A stretch of DNA of 64,000 bases from positions 1 through 64,000 of the forward strand of contig JBPCKA010000028.1 of assembly GCA_051004735.1 (NCBI GenBank). The letters run 5' to 3'. The notes below the pieces were generated by a model, which did no database searches, was not told where the DNA came from, and worked only from the letters and a program-made list of their open reading frames with translations. Both the position numbers and the translations under genes were made by a program. The DNA comes from Euzebya sp051004735. Its GTDB lineage: Bacteria; Actinomycetota; Nitriliruptoria; Euzebyales; Euzebyaceae. Below, one piece after another: positions 42,636-50,970 of the stretch; within the stretch, counting starts at the first letter, position 1; each line of letters begins with the position of its first letter.

Positions 42636-43220
42636 GCGGTCCCTCCGTCAGTGTCGTCGTTCCGGCGCGGAACGCGGGACTAACCATCGGCGCCTGAGGC
42701 ACTGGTTCAGGTTGTCCGCAGACCCACATCCGGCGGTATCAATGCGGCTCGGAACGCAGGAATCGCCGCGAGTACCGCTCCGCTGGTGCTGCTCTGTGAT
42801 GCCGATGACCAGGTCGGTGTTCGGTGGGTCGCTGAGATGGTCAGCGCACTTGGCCGTGCAGACGTGGTGGGCGGACGGATCGAGGAGACCAGGCCTGCGC
42901 AATGGCGAGGCCCGCTCACCCCAGAAGGTTTGCCGATGGCCCTGGACACACGGCCGTACGCGGTCGTCCACTACCGGAACAAGACCGGACTCGCGGCCAT
43001 CCGACAGGCCTACTGCTGGGGGCGGGGAACGGCCCGGATCGCGCGACGGAGGACCGTCGGCCGCGACGTCGGTGTGGGCCCTGTCGGTGTGGGCCATCTG
43101 CTGATCGGAGACTCCGGTCGGCGACGAGTGAAAGGTGTGCTACGTCAGCCGCTGCGGGGCCTCGCCTACCTCACCGGGCTGGGCTGTGGGCTCCTCGCCG
43201 CACCGACTGCCGCACGATGA
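42632..43220 (+). pseudogene. Family 2 glycosyltransferase with internal deletions and a frameshift
   Basis: Starts well with VSGPSVSVVVPARNAGLTIG, then stops at TGA 42695-42697. A different frame continues the same family: GGINAARNAGIAASTAPLVL, LCDADDQVGVRWVAEMVSAL (nucleotide-sugar Asp motif) and ADVVGGRIEE. The acceptor-side section (normally a GxxED-type block) is missing, since the frame jumps to HYRNKTGLAAIRQAYCWGRG and a final C-terminal tail. A non-working copy. Its last stop overlaps the next glycosyltransferase (ATGA), so it was once part of a tight operon. Confidence 0.7.
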
Positions 43221-44209
43221 CGCCCGCGGTCAGCGTGTGCATCGTGACCAGAGGACGGCACCAACTGCCTGGGCGCTGCCTGGATGCCCTGGCGGCACAG
43301 AAGGATCCACCGACCTTCGAGATCGTCGTGGCGACGGATGACGACCCGGGGGCGGGGTCAGTCGTCTTAGACCGCTTCCCTGGGGCAACGGTTGTCGATA
43401 TGTGCCATCTGACCCCTGGCGGGGCGCGCAATCTGCTGGTGGACCGCGCGAGCGGGGGCCTGCTGCTGTTCCTCGACGACGATGTGGAGGTTCCCCCGGG
43501 GATGGTCCGGGACCTCTGGCGAGTGGCCTGTCAGCATCCGGACGTCGACGTCTTCGGGGGCCCGAACCTGTCGCCACCGCAGTCCACTGTCCTGCAGTGG
43601 AGTCAAGGCGAGGCGTTGGCGTCGCGCATCGGCGGAGGGCCGCTGCGTCACCGTTTCACGCCGGGCCGGAGCGGCGAGACCGATGAGCGCCGTCTGATGC
43701 TGTGCAACCTGGCCGTGCGCCGTTCGGCGTTCCGTCCCTTCCCGGACGATCTGGTCACCGCGGAGGAGAACGCGGTTCTCGCGGAGATGACTGCCGCCGG
43801 TGTCCGGATGCGTGTGGATCCCAGTCTGGGGGTCGTGCACGTCCGCCGCCCCAGCTACGGGGCGTTCTTCCAGCAGGTGCGGGGGTGGGGAGTCGGCCGC
43901 GGGCGGCTCGCCAGACGCAGTCCGGGCACGGTGCGTCCTCACCACCTGATCCCGACAGTATTCGTGCTGTACCTCGTCGCCGGAACGGCCGCGTCGCCCT
44001 TCATCGGGCTGCAGGCGGTGCTGCCACTGGCGGCATACGTCGGGTTGGTGACAGGGTGGTCTCTCGCCCGGCCACACCGGGGGGTCGCGCGCGCGACGTG
44101 CGTCGTGTTGCTGCACATGGGGTACGGCATCGGGGTCCTCACCGGCCTGTTCCGACCGCCGTCCCATGCGGAATGGTCGGGCCGTCCTCAGCGGGCTCAG
44201 CTCGGTTGA
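43217..44209 (+). CDS. Family 2 glycosyltransferase with C-terminal membrane segments
   Basis: 330 residues, apparently intact. GT-A fold: VSVCIVTRGRHQLPGRCLDA, EIVVATDDDPG, GGARNLLVDRASGGLLLFLD followed by DDVEVPPGMVRDLW (metal-binding DDD). The acceptor part has MLCNLAVRRSAFRPFPDDLV and TAEENAVLAEM (catalytic Glu region). Two or three hydrophobic helices at the end (TVFVLYLVAGTAASPFIGLQ, AVLPLAAYVGLVTGWSL) anchor it in the membrane. Likely adds a sugar to a lipid-linked or surface polymer. Its operon partners upstream are broken. Confidence 0.8.
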   Translation: MTPAVSVCIVTRGRHQLPGRCLDALAAQKDPPTFEIVVATDDDPGAGSVVLDRFPGATVVDMCHLTPGGARNLLVDRASGGLLLFLDDDVEVPPGMVRDLWRVACQHPDVDVFGGPNLSPPQSTVLQWSQGEALASRIGGGPLRHRFTPGRSGETDERRLMLCNLAVRRSAFRPFPDDLVTAEENAVLAEMTAAGVRMRVDPSLGVVHVRRPSYGAFFQQVRGWGVGRGRLARRSPGTVRPHHLIPTVFVLYLVAGTAASPFIGLQAVLPLAAYVGLVTGWSLARPHRGVARATCVVLLHMGYGIGVLTGLFRPPSHAEWSGRPQRAQLG

Positions 44210-44343
44210 TCATCCGACGGCTCCAAGGGTTGTGGACCGAGGCAGTGGCAGCGATCCATGTCGCCGCAGGGCTGCCATTCGCCGGCCACGCCGACTGACC
44301 GTCGGAAGAGCCCTCCCGACCCCGGCAGATCGATGTGGCCCAC

Positions 44344-44682
44344 TCAGTGGTTCATCAGCGTCCGAAGTATCCGATCGACCATTGCCACGCGCTCTATGTC
44401 GATCGAACCCAGTCTGTGGATCAACCTTGCAGTGTTCACGGACCGGATCAGTTCGCACTGGATGTAGCTGACCTGGTCAAGACCGGTTTGCGCGGTTGCC
44501 TCCACTTCGACGTGGATCGACAAGCCCCGATGGACTGTAGTCAGTGGTGACACGATGACGAACGGGAAGGTCGGCCCGAAGCTGTCTGGCGGGCCGAGAA
44601 CTACCGCCGGTCGAACAGACGCCGGCTCCCCAGGGTATGGCTTCCCGAAGTCCACCAGCCACAGGTCATGGACCGATGCCAT
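44344..44682 (-). CDS. mazF: MazF/PemK-type toxin
   Basis: 112 residues from ATG 44682 (MASVHDLWLVDFGKPYPGEP). The CcdB/MazF barrel shows VDFGKPYPGEPASVRPAVVL, FPFVIVSPLTTVHRG and VEATAQTGLDQVSYIQCELI, then RLIHRLGSID. These correspond to the RNA-binding Arg loop and the conserved QVSYIQCELIRSV strand. Expected to be a sequence-specific endoribonuclease. The start lies within the antitoxin gene (17-nt overlap). Confidence 0.85.
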   Translation of the reverse strand: MASVHDLWLVDFGKPYPGEPASVRPAVVLGPPDSFGPTFPFVIVSPLTTVHRGLSIHVEVEATAQTGLDQVSYIQCELIRSVNTARLIHRLGSIDIERVAMVDRILRTLMNH

Positions 44683-44905
44683 CGCGTACTGATGTTGATT
44701 CGGCGTCCCGCAGGTATGCCTTCCAGGTTTCGGGATCCTTCTGCAGATCCGTGATCTCAGCAGAAACCCGGTGCCCGAAGCGCTGTCGGTGAAGCGCTTC
44801 AGCCGCATCCTCGACCGTTTGGAGGAGTGAGTTGCCACTCGCTTTGCTCAGCTCGACCAACTGGGCATGCGTGTCGGTGTCGACTCGGATCGTCGTAGTG
44901 GCCAT
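44666..44905 (-). CDS. Antitoxin of the MazF-type pair
   Basis: 79 residues: MATTTIRVDTDTHAQLVELS is a ribbon-helix-helix-like front, and the C-terminal part (ITDLQKDPETWKAYLRDAES) is acidic and likely binds the toxin. A TANNNT box (TAGCCT, 44912-44917 on the minus strand) is 6 nt from the ATG, a leaderless layout. Overlaps mazF. Confidence 0.75.
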   Translation of the reverse strand: MATTTIRVDTDTHAQLVELSKASGNSLLQTVEDAAEALHRQRFGHRVSAEITDLQKDPETWKAYLRDAESTSVRDGIGP

Positions 44906-45522
44906 GAAGTAAGGCTACACCTACGCATGCAAAGGATCTACATTGGGGTGCCGGCATCCGGGATCGGTTCTGACCTTCATCCCGGATCCGATTGACTCCG
45001 CTTGGCGGGTCAGGAGGTGTGCAGCACGATGCCGGACCGGAACTGGTGCGTGCTCACGAGGTCGAGGTTGTGCGTGCCTGCCGTGCCCCGTTGCAACTCC
45101 TGCGGGCCAGGCGCTTGATGAAGGAGTCGCACCGGGCCACCCCGCCCAGTCTCGACAGCGTGTGCGGGCCTCGATCTTTCCTCTGACGGGAGGACGAAAC
45201 TCAATGGCTCCGCAGGTGTCAATCGGGGGGGGGCGTCTGCTTCCCGTTGCTCAGGTAGCCGGCTGCGTCTCTGATGTCGGCGTCCGCGATTCCACTTCGT
45301 AGACCATCGCAAACTCTCGGGGCTGTTGAGAACACCTGCGGTCGTATGAGGGAGGTAAATGGAAGCCGTCCTGCCATGGTGCAGTCGACGGCCGCTTGTG
45401 GCGGGTCGGTCGGGTCGTGCATGTCCACACATGAGGCCAGGACCGCACTGATGGCCTCACGGCCGCCGACGAGCCCGCGGTCCGGGCACTGGTGGGTGCG
45501 TTCGCCCGGCAGTCAGGCTTCG
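44906..45522. other. Stretch without a supported gene
   Basis: About 600 bp between two toxin-antitoxin pairs. Frames are short and not convincing on either strand. One 9-bp inverted repeat, ATCCGGGAT (44956-44964) / ATCCCGGAT (44979-44987), lies upstream of the MazF-type antitoxin. Probably decayed sequence. Confidence 0.4.
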
Positions 45523-45858
45523 TCAGGCAATGTCGAGCTGATCGGCGAGGAGCTGTCTGATCTGGGCAAGTTCAGTCGTGGTGACCGGGTCACAGGTGTG
45601 GCCAGTCAGCGCATCTGCTGGGATCGTGGTGATGAGGTGGGTTTGGGCCACTGATGCACGGTCGGGATACCCGGCCTGTAGCGGGAGCTCCGTGCGCATC
45701 CGGCGTGTCGTGTTATTGGTGATGGGGACCACCTGGAGGGTTCGTGGTTGGTGCTCCAGGATCTCGGTGGCGGTCACGATCACGGCCAGGCATTGGAAAC
45801 CTGCTTCCGAGCCGCGGGGAACCCCGAAGTCGACCCTGACAACATCACCGGCCCGCAA
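45523..45858 (-). CDS. Second MazF/PemK-type toxin
   Basis: 111 residues from a TTG at 45858 (LRAGDVVRVDFGVPRGSEAG), which overlaps the antitoxin stop. GDVVRVDFGVPRGSEAGFQ is the MazF front loop, FQCLAVIVTATEILEHQPRT follows, then VVPITNNTTRRMRTELPLQA and SVAQTHLITTIPADALTG. It differs from the 44344 toxin, so this is a separate subfamily. Ends in a helix TTTELAQIRQLLADQLDIA. TTG start chosen from the domain start and overlap. Confidence 0.8.
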   Translation of the reverse strand: MRAGDVVRVDFGVPRGSEAGFQCLAVIVTATEILEHQPRTLQVVPITNNTTRRMRTELPLQAGYPDRASVAQTHLITTIPADALTGHTCDPVTTTELAQIRQLLADQLDIA

Positions 45859-46057
45859 CGGTGTGTGCGCCGGTGTCGAGCACGGCCAGATCGCCAACGT
45901 CGGGGGTGTAGGCGCTGAGGTCCTGTCCCATCTGACGCTGCCGGTGCTGGCGAAGGAGGAGTGCCAAGGCCTCATCCATCGTCAGTCCTTCCGCGTCAGC
46001 GATGGTGCGCAGCTGGTCACGGTTATGCGGCGAGACTCGGACGGTGGTATCCGGCAT
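45845..46057 (-). CDS. Antitoxin of the second MazF-type pair
   Basis: 70 residues: MPDTTVRVSPHNRDQLRTIA, then GLTMDEALALLLRQHRQRQM, and an acidic tail QDLSAYTPDVGDLAVLDTGA. A TANNNT box (TATGCT, 46065-46070 on the minus strand) sits 7 nt before the ATG. Overlaps the toxin by 14 nt. Confidence 0.75.
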   Translation of the reverse strand: MPDTTVRVSPHNRDQLRTIADAEGLTMDEALALLLRQHRQRQMGQDLSAYTPDVGDLAVLDTGAHTVAGR

Positions 46058-46173
46058 ACGGATCAGCATACACCTGCCTGGGCTGGTATGGGCCATGGGT
46101 ATCGGCCCAATGCATATTTGCCACAACGACCCGCGTTGATCCGCAGATCCGCCCTGTCATAGCGGCCCGTTTG

Positions 46174-46605
46174 TCAGGTCTGGGTTGTCGGTATCCCGTC
46201 GTCGTGCCGGAGGCGTTCTTGGAGTTGTCCGGTGACCTCGGCGATCAGCTCGAAGTCGTTGTCCAGGTGGAGAACGGTTAGGGCCGAGATCTCGGCGGCC
46301 GCGGCGACCAGGAGGTCGGGGATCGAGGCGGCTCGGTGGTGTCCACGGTCAGCAAGAAGTTGTTGCACCGTCTCAGCCCGCTCTTCCATCGCGGGGGTGA
46401 GAAACTCCACTGGCATCGATGAGATCGGTGGCTGGCCAAACCCGTCGCGGCGATCGGCGCCGGAACGGGCAGAGAACCCCACCTCCAGACGCGTCACCGT
46501 CGTCACGCGCACCAGTCCCCGTTCAATGCGGTCAGCCCACGTCGTGGCGTCGGGGCTGTGGGCGAGGCGTACCAGCGCCGATTTGTCGATCAGCCAGCCG
46601 GTCAC
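46174..46605 (-). CDS. VapC-type PIN toxin
   Basis: 143 residues. Acidic motifs: Asp in WLIDKSALVRLAH, Glu in VTRLEVGFSARSG, Asp in SIPDLLVAAAAEI, and Asp in VLHLDNDFELIAEVTGQ. This matches intact FitB/VapC toxins. GTG start overlaps the antitoxin stop by 4 nt. Confidence 0.85.
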   Translation of the reverse strand: MTGWLIDKSALVRLAHSPDATTWADRIERGLVRVTTVTRLEVGFSARSGADRRDGFGQPPISSMPVEFLTPAMEERAETVQQLLADRGHHRAASIPDLLVAAAAEISALTVLHLDNDFELIAEVTGQLQERLRHDDGIPTTQT

Positions 46606-46823
46606 GACCAGGCGGCACCCATCACGGCGGGGTCGCCAAGATCGCTGAAGCGGTGGCCGAACTGGATGAAGTCCTCAACCGCTACCGGGCCGTCGAGGAC
46701 ACGCGCTTCTCGCAGGAGTGCCCTGCGGAGGTACTCCGACCGCGAGATCCCCATCCGCTTCGCCCTGGCGTCGATGGTGGAAACTACGTCCTCAGGCACG
46801 TCGCGTATGAGTAGGTCTGACAT
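46602..46823 (-). CDS. VapB/FitA-type antitoxin
   Basis: 73 residues from ATG 46823, with AGGAGG 5 nt upstream, one of few clear ribosome sites among the antitoxins here. MSDLLIRDVPEDVVSTIDAR is the ribbon-helix-helix front, RMGISRSEYLRRALLREARV the following helix, and VAVEDFIQFGHRFSDLGDPA the toxin-binding tail. Coupled to the toxin (GTGA). Confidence 0.8.
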   Translation of the reverse strand: MSDLLIRDVPEDVVSTIDARAKRMGISRSEYLRRALLREARVLDGPVAVEDFIQFGHRFSDLGDPAVMGAAWS

Positions 46824-47260
46824 GGCCACCTCCTGATGGTGATAGCCGATGATATCAGGTTAGCCACATGGGCCACCTGCCGCCTTCGGTCGACCGGGCG
46901 AGAACGTACACCCATGTATCAGGATGAAACACTGATGGTTGGAGATGATCGCGATGGCTGGTGGTCCCACATCCACGATCGTGGCGACACACCGCCGGCG
47001 CGGTGGACATGGCCGCCCGCAAGGCAGCGGCCGGCCTGCCCTACGCCACCGTCGACGCCGACGGCAACCCCGTGATCGTGCATCCCGATGGGACGACCGC
47101 GACCCCATGAACCAACCTGTGCCGGTCCTGCACCTGCTTGCCCAGGGACGATTTTGACATCGTCAACGAGGGGTACGCAGCCTCAGGCGAGACCGCAGTG
47201 CTCACGCTGTGACGTTCCGCCGTGATGCTGAGGCATTGGTCGCGTGTGAGAGACGACCGG
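46824..47260. other. Decayed stretch with gene-like scraps
   Basis: Plus-strand scraps such as AVDMAARKAAAGLPYATVDA (ending at a TGA near 47109) and RDDFDIVNEGYAASGETAVL (ending near 47212) look like C-termini of lost genes. No start, frame or family can be supported. The antitoxin at 46602-46823 has its promoter in the left part. Confidence 0.3.
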
Positions 47261-47668
47261 TCAGTGACCGGTTTCCTCGTCCAGATCGATCAGCTCAAGC
47301 CCGTCGATGCGTTCGAAGTGCCGGGTGTTGCGGGTCGCGAGTGGGAGCCCCCGCGAACGGCAGATCCCGGCCTGCTGGACGTCGGCCACACCGATCCGGT
47401 TACCCGAGCGACGGAGGTCGCTGTCGATGGCACCGGCTTCGAGTGCAGCCCTCCGGTCGAAGTCGATGGGCCCACCGAGGAAGAGCGACTCGATGCGTCC
47501 CTCCCGCGCAGCCCAGTCGAAGCCGCTGCGGAGCTCGAAGAGGGTCACTACCGATAGTCGCAGCCTACGAGTCTGCAGCCAGCCCGGCACCAAAGCCGCC
47601 CCGGTCCCGCGCCCGCGGAGGAAATCGATGATCAGGTCGGTGTCAGCGACCAGCCACCCTGACGTCAA
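47261..47668 (-). CDS. VapC-type PIN toxin
   Basis: 135 residues. PIN motifs: VADTDLIIDFLRGRG (Asp), VVTLFELRSGFDWA (Glu), NRIGVADVQQAGICRSRGLP (Asp), ATRNTRHFERIDGLEL (Asn/Arg-type final segment). TTG start overlaps the antitoxin stop by 4 nt (TTGA). Confidence 0.85.
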   Translation of the reverse strand: MTSGWLVADTDLIIDFLRGRGTGAALVPGWLQTRRLRLSVVTLFELRSGFDWAAREGRIESLFLGGPIDFDRRAALEAGAIDSDLRRSGNRIGVADVQQAGICRSRGLPLATRNTRHFERIDGLELIDLDEETGH

Positions 47669-47928
47669 CGCGTCGGCACATGGTCAGGCGAGATCCGCCC
47701 TGGGCGTCCGCGCAACTCTGTGAATCGGGACGCCAGACGGTCGCCCTCTTCGTCGTCGAGGGTCCCCGCCAGGCCGAGCGCCTCGGCAACCTGATCGTTC
47801 TCATCGCCGGCCAGCAGAAGCTCGATGGCATCCCTGATCAACGGGGAGAACCCTCTCAAACCCCGCTGGGCAGCCAACGTCCGAAGGGCGACGTACTGCT
47901 CGTCGGAAATCTCGATCGTCGTCCGCAT
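47665..47928 (-). CDS. VapB-type antitoxin
   Basis: 87 residues: MRTTIEISDEQYVALRTLAA, RGLRGFSPLIRDAIELLLAG, then an acidic tail with LDDEEGDRLASRFTELRG. A TANNNT box (TAGAGT, 47935-47940 on the minus strand) lies 6 nt from the ATG: leaderless layout. Coupled to its toxin. Confidence 0.8.
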   Translation of the reverse strand: MRTTIEISDEQYVALRTLAAQRGLRGFSPLIRDAIELLLAGDENDQVAEALGLAGTLDDEEGDRLASRFTELRGRPGRISPDHVPTR

Positions 47929-48016
47929 ACATGCACTCTAGCATCCTGATGCGGCTCCTCCTTTGTTGCCTTGGTCTGTCCTTGCCCGGCATGATGACTG
48001 GACCACCCCTGTCGGC

Positions 48017-48346
48017 CAGTGCGACCTTCTATGACGCCGTGCTTGCCACCCTGGGTGCGCGGCGAGTGCTGGAGTTCGACAACAGGATCGGCTACGGCCA
48101 ACAGTTCCCCAGTTTCTGGATCGGCCAGCACGAGACCGGAGAGGGCTTTCGCGAGTCGCACCGGCTTTCACCGCCTCCTCACGTGGAGAGGTGCAGGCGT
48201 TCGCTGACGCCGCCATCGCGATGGGTGCCGAGGTGCTGCACGAACCGCGGGTCTGGCCTGACTACCACCCGGGATACTTCGGAGCCTTCGTCCGCGATCC
48301 CAACGGCAACAACGTCGAGGCGGTCCACCACACCTGGCCGCAATGA
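48017..48346 (+). pseudogene. VOC (glyoxalase-fold) protein relic with a frameshift
   Basis: ATFYDAVLATLGARRVLEFD and GYGQQFPSFWIGQHETGEGF lie in one frame; EVQAFADAAIAMGAEVLHEP and FGAFVRDPNGNNVEAVHHTW lie in another, ending at TGA 48344-48346. Together they are a typical single VOC domain. The change of frame is near 48165, and the N-terminal strand with the first metal ligand is lost. Confidence 0.7.
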
Positions 48347-48363
48347 AGGATGACCTGGCTGCT

Positions 48364-48579
48364 CTATGACGTGGTGCGCGCCACCAGGTTCGGTATCACG
48401 ACTGGTTCGGCCCCACCGGCCAACGGTGTGGAGTTGTCACCGAAGTCCAACCAGGTCATCGATCGTTCGTCCTCGCCCACTCCGGGGACCGTCCAGTCAC
48501 ATACACCGTCGGGGAATATCTCGGTCAACTCTGCCCCCTGTCCGGCGGAGAACGACACCCCGGGGTAGTCGGCCCGCTG
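48364..48579 (-). pseudogene. C-terminal relic, DUF6351-like
   Basis: About 70 codons, including ADYPGVSFSAGQGAEL and IFPDGVCDWTVPGVGE, with a tail past TWLDFGDNSTP. The FPDGVCDWxxPGVG signature near the C-terminus is what I remember of DUF6351 secreted hydrolase-like proteins. There is no front part in the window. Confidence 0.35.
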
Positions 48580-48600
48580 CGGCGACGTCGTCCGAGACGG

Positions 48601-48813
48601 CTACGGGGAAATTGCGGTTCCCCGACGCGCTCTGACCCGACAGGTCTTGCACGACGATTCGACGTGATCGGGGTAGACCTGCACGTCCAGTCGGTGGCCG
48701 CAGGAGGTACAGAACCGGTCAGGGTCATACCGGTGCTGGGACTCACACCCCTCATCACAGTCCTGTGCCGGACGGCCACAGCGTCCACAAAATGCTGCGG
48801 TGGTGTCCTGCAT
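48601..48813 (-). CDS. Small zinc-ribbon protein
   Basis: 70 residues from ATG 48813 (MQDTTAAFCGRCGRPAQDCD). Four Cys motifs: CGRC, then DCDEGC, CTSCGHRLDVQVYPDHVE, and SSCKTCRVRARRG. They could bind two zinc ions. The basic tail suggests contact with nucleic acid. Divergent from the response regulator. Function unknown. Confidence 0.6.
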   Translation of the reverse strand: MQDTTAAFCGRCGRPAQDCDEGCESQHRYDPDRFCTSCGHRLDVQVYPDHVESSCKTCRVRARRGTAISP

Positions 48814-48889
48814 GTCCTGACCATAGGGCAACCTACGGTCGCTGCTCTCGCCTCCAGCGCCCCAAGATGCTTACATTGCTCTCAACATC

Positions 48890-49606
48890 ATGAGCACCAC
48901 AGCCGCAGATTCCGCCATCCCATCCGCCCGGATCCTCGTGGTCGAGGATGACAAGACCGTTGCGGAGGTGGTCAGCCGCTACCTGGCCCGTGAGGGTTTC
49001 GAGGTGGAGCATGTCGGTGATGGGGCCGTCGCGCTGGCCAGATTGCAGGACAGGATTCCCGACCTGATCGTGTTGGATCTGATGCTGCCCGGTATCGACG
49101 GCAGGGAGGTATGTCGGCGCGTCCGCGCGGTCAGCGACGTACCGATCATCATGCTGACCGCCCTGGGCGAGACGGGGGACCGCATCGCAGGACTTGAGAT
49201 CGGCGCCGATGACTACCTGGCCAAACCGTTCAGCCCACGTGAACTGGTCGCCAGGGTGAAGAACGTCCTCAAGCGTGTCGGCAGCACTGGATCGGGACCC
49301 ACCAGCAGCGACGTGCTGGAGGTCGACGGCATCTCGCTGAACCGCAAGTCACGGGCGGTGATCGTGGGTGAGACCCCGGTCGAGTTGACCCAGCGCGAGT
49401 TCGACCTGCTGGCGTTCCTGATGGAACATCCCAAGGAAGTGTTTCGTCGCGAGGTCCTGCTGGAGCACGTGTGGGGCTACACCTTCGGTGACACCTCCAC
49501 GGTGACCGTTCACGTCCGTCGTCTGCGCGAGAAGATCGAGCCTGAGCCCTCAAACCCGACCTTCGTGCAGACCGTATGGGGCGTCGGGTACAAGTTCGGG
49601 GTGTGA
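48890..49606 (+). CDS. OmpR/PhoB-type response regulator
   Basis: 238 residues. Receiver domain: acidic pocket ILVVEDDKTVAEVV, phosphorylated Asp in LIVLDLMLPGIDG (~64), Thr in MLTALGETGD and Lys in YLAKPFSPRELVARV. The winged helix follows, with VELTQREFDLLAFLMEHPKE, VHVRRLREKIEPE (recognition helix) and QTVWGVGYKFGV. Its stop overlaps the kinase start (GTGA), a classical two-component operon. Confidence 0.95.
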   Translation: MSTTAADSAIPSARILVVEDDKTVAEVVSRYLAREGFEVEHVGDGAVALARLQDRIPDLIVLDLMLPGIDGREVCRRVRAVSDVPIIMLTALGETGDRIAGLEIGADDYLAKPFSPRELVARVKNVLKRVGSTGSGPTSSDVLEVDGISLNRKSRAVIVGETPVELTQREFDLLAFLMEHPKEVFRREVLLEHVWGYTFGDTSTVTVHVRRLREKIEPEPSNPTFVQTVWGVGYKFGV

Positions 49607-50958
49607 CTTCCCAACGCAGTGCCGTCATCGCCGGGTTGACCGGCCTGGTTGGCGTGGTGCTGTTGGCGGCATTTCTGGGCCTGCCACGCGAGGATCTGCT
49701 CCAACTCATTGCCATCGCTGGCGGTGCCGCCCTGATGACGGGCCTGCTGGGCGCCGCCGCGCTGCGACTGCTGCGCGGCAGATCCTTCACCGCTCAGGTC
49801 GTCGTCGTGGCACTGACGTCCACGTCGGCTGTGACTGCTGGCGCACTGGCTGGGGGCAACGCGATGTTCTTCGACACCCACGACCTCCAGGTCCTGGCTG
49901 TGGTCGTGGCCGTCGGCGCCGTGGTCAGCTTGGTGGCTGCCCTGCTGTTGGGTGAGCGGGTGGGGGCCGCCAGCCGCTCCCTGGGTGAGGTGGCCCGCAG
50001 ATTGGGCCACCTGGACGGCATCGATGAAGCCGAGATCGATCCGGCGATGCCCGAGAACTTCATCGCCGAATTCGGCCGTATCGCCGACCAGTTGGAGCAA
50101 ACTCGTCACGAGTTGGAGAAATCGCGCGAACGCGAACGTGCCACGGATCGGGCCAGGCGCGAACTGGTCAGTTGGGTGTCACATGATCTGCGGACCCCGA
50201 TGGCGGGGATCCGGGCGATCACCGAACTGCTGGAGGACGACATCGTCGAGGATCCTGAGGAGATCCGTGGGTACTACGCGACCTTGCGTCGTGAGTCCGA
50301 CAAGTTGGCGGCTCTGGTCCAGGACCTGTTCGAGGTGTCAAAGATCGAGGCTGGCGCATTGACCATCGACCACACCGAGATCAATCTGGGCGACCTGGTC
50401 AGCGACACCCTTGCCGCGGCAATCCCGGTGGCCGAGAAGCGTGGGGTCAAGGTCTATGGCCGCGTCACCGACCCCGCCGCCACCGTCATGGCCGGCCTTC
50501 CCGAGATGTCGCGCGTCCTGCGAAATCTGGTGTCCAACGCCGTTCGGGAATCCGTCGACGGCGGCGCGGTCCTGGTCGAAGCCGGCCTGGTCGCCACCGC
50601 CTCTGGCCGCAACGGCTTCCTGGCGGTACAGGACAGCTGTGGTGGCATTCCCCAGCAGGTGATCGACCGGGTCTTCGAAGCCTCCTACCGCGGTGAGATG
50701 GCACGCACACCACGATCAGACGGTGGTGGGGGCCTGGGGTTGGCGATTGCCCGAGGGTTTGTGGAGGCCCATGGCGGCCAGATCTCGGTCGGCAACGTCG
50801 GCGACGGCTGCCGCTTCTACGTCACGATCCCCGCGGACCCCTCGCTGGCTGGGGACCGTCCCGAATCCACCGGCCATTACCGGCGGTCTGAGGCGATGGC
50901 TGAGGAGGGGATGCCGCCCGCACCATTGAGTCGTCCCGAGGTGGCAAGCGACAGCTGA
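49603..50958 (+). CDS. Membrane sensor histidine kinase
   Basis: 451 residues from GTG 49603. Four hydrophobic segments (~5-25, 35-60, 65-90, 98-120) with very short loops, so it likely senses the membrane or a cytoplasmic signal. HisKA with the phosphorylated His in SWVSHDLRTPMAGIRAITEL, N box EMSRVLRNLVSNAVRES, G1 box VQDSCGGIPQQVIDRVFE, in which the usual DxGxG reads DSCGG, and G2 box GGGGLGLAIARGFVEAHGG. Partner of the upstream regulator. Confidence 0.9.
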   Translation: MTSQRSAVIAGLTGLVGVVLLAAFLGLPREDLLQLIAIAGGAALMTGLLGAAALRLLRGRSFTAQVVVVALTSTSAVTAGALAGGNAMFFDTHDLQVLAVVVAVGAVVSLVAALLLGERVGAASRSLGEVARRLGHLDGIDEAEIDPAMPENFIAEFGRIADQLEQTRHELEKSRERERATDRARRELVSWVSHDLRTPMAGIRAITELLEDDIVEDPEEIRGYYATLRRESDKLAALVQDLFEVSKIEAGALTIDHTEINLGDLVSDTLAAAIPVAEKRGVKVYGRVTDPAATVMAGLPEMSRVLRNLVSNAVRESVDGGAVLVEAGLVATASGRNGFLAVQDSCGGIPQQVIDRVFEASYRGEMARTPRSDGGGGLGLAIARGFVEAHGGQISVGNVGDGCRFYVTIPADPSLAGDRPESTGHYRRSEAMAEEGMPPAPLSRPEVASDS

Positions 50959-50970
50959 GGATCACGCGGC

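Noticed and set aside
45010..45432. A 140-codon minus-strand frame between two toxin-antitoxin pairs
   Set aside because: No family-like segment, skewed Arg/Pro/His composition, no start signal.
44344..47928. Prophage or integron
   Set aside because: No integrase, transposase, capsid gene or attachment repeat could be seen; only toxin-antitoxin pairs and scraps.
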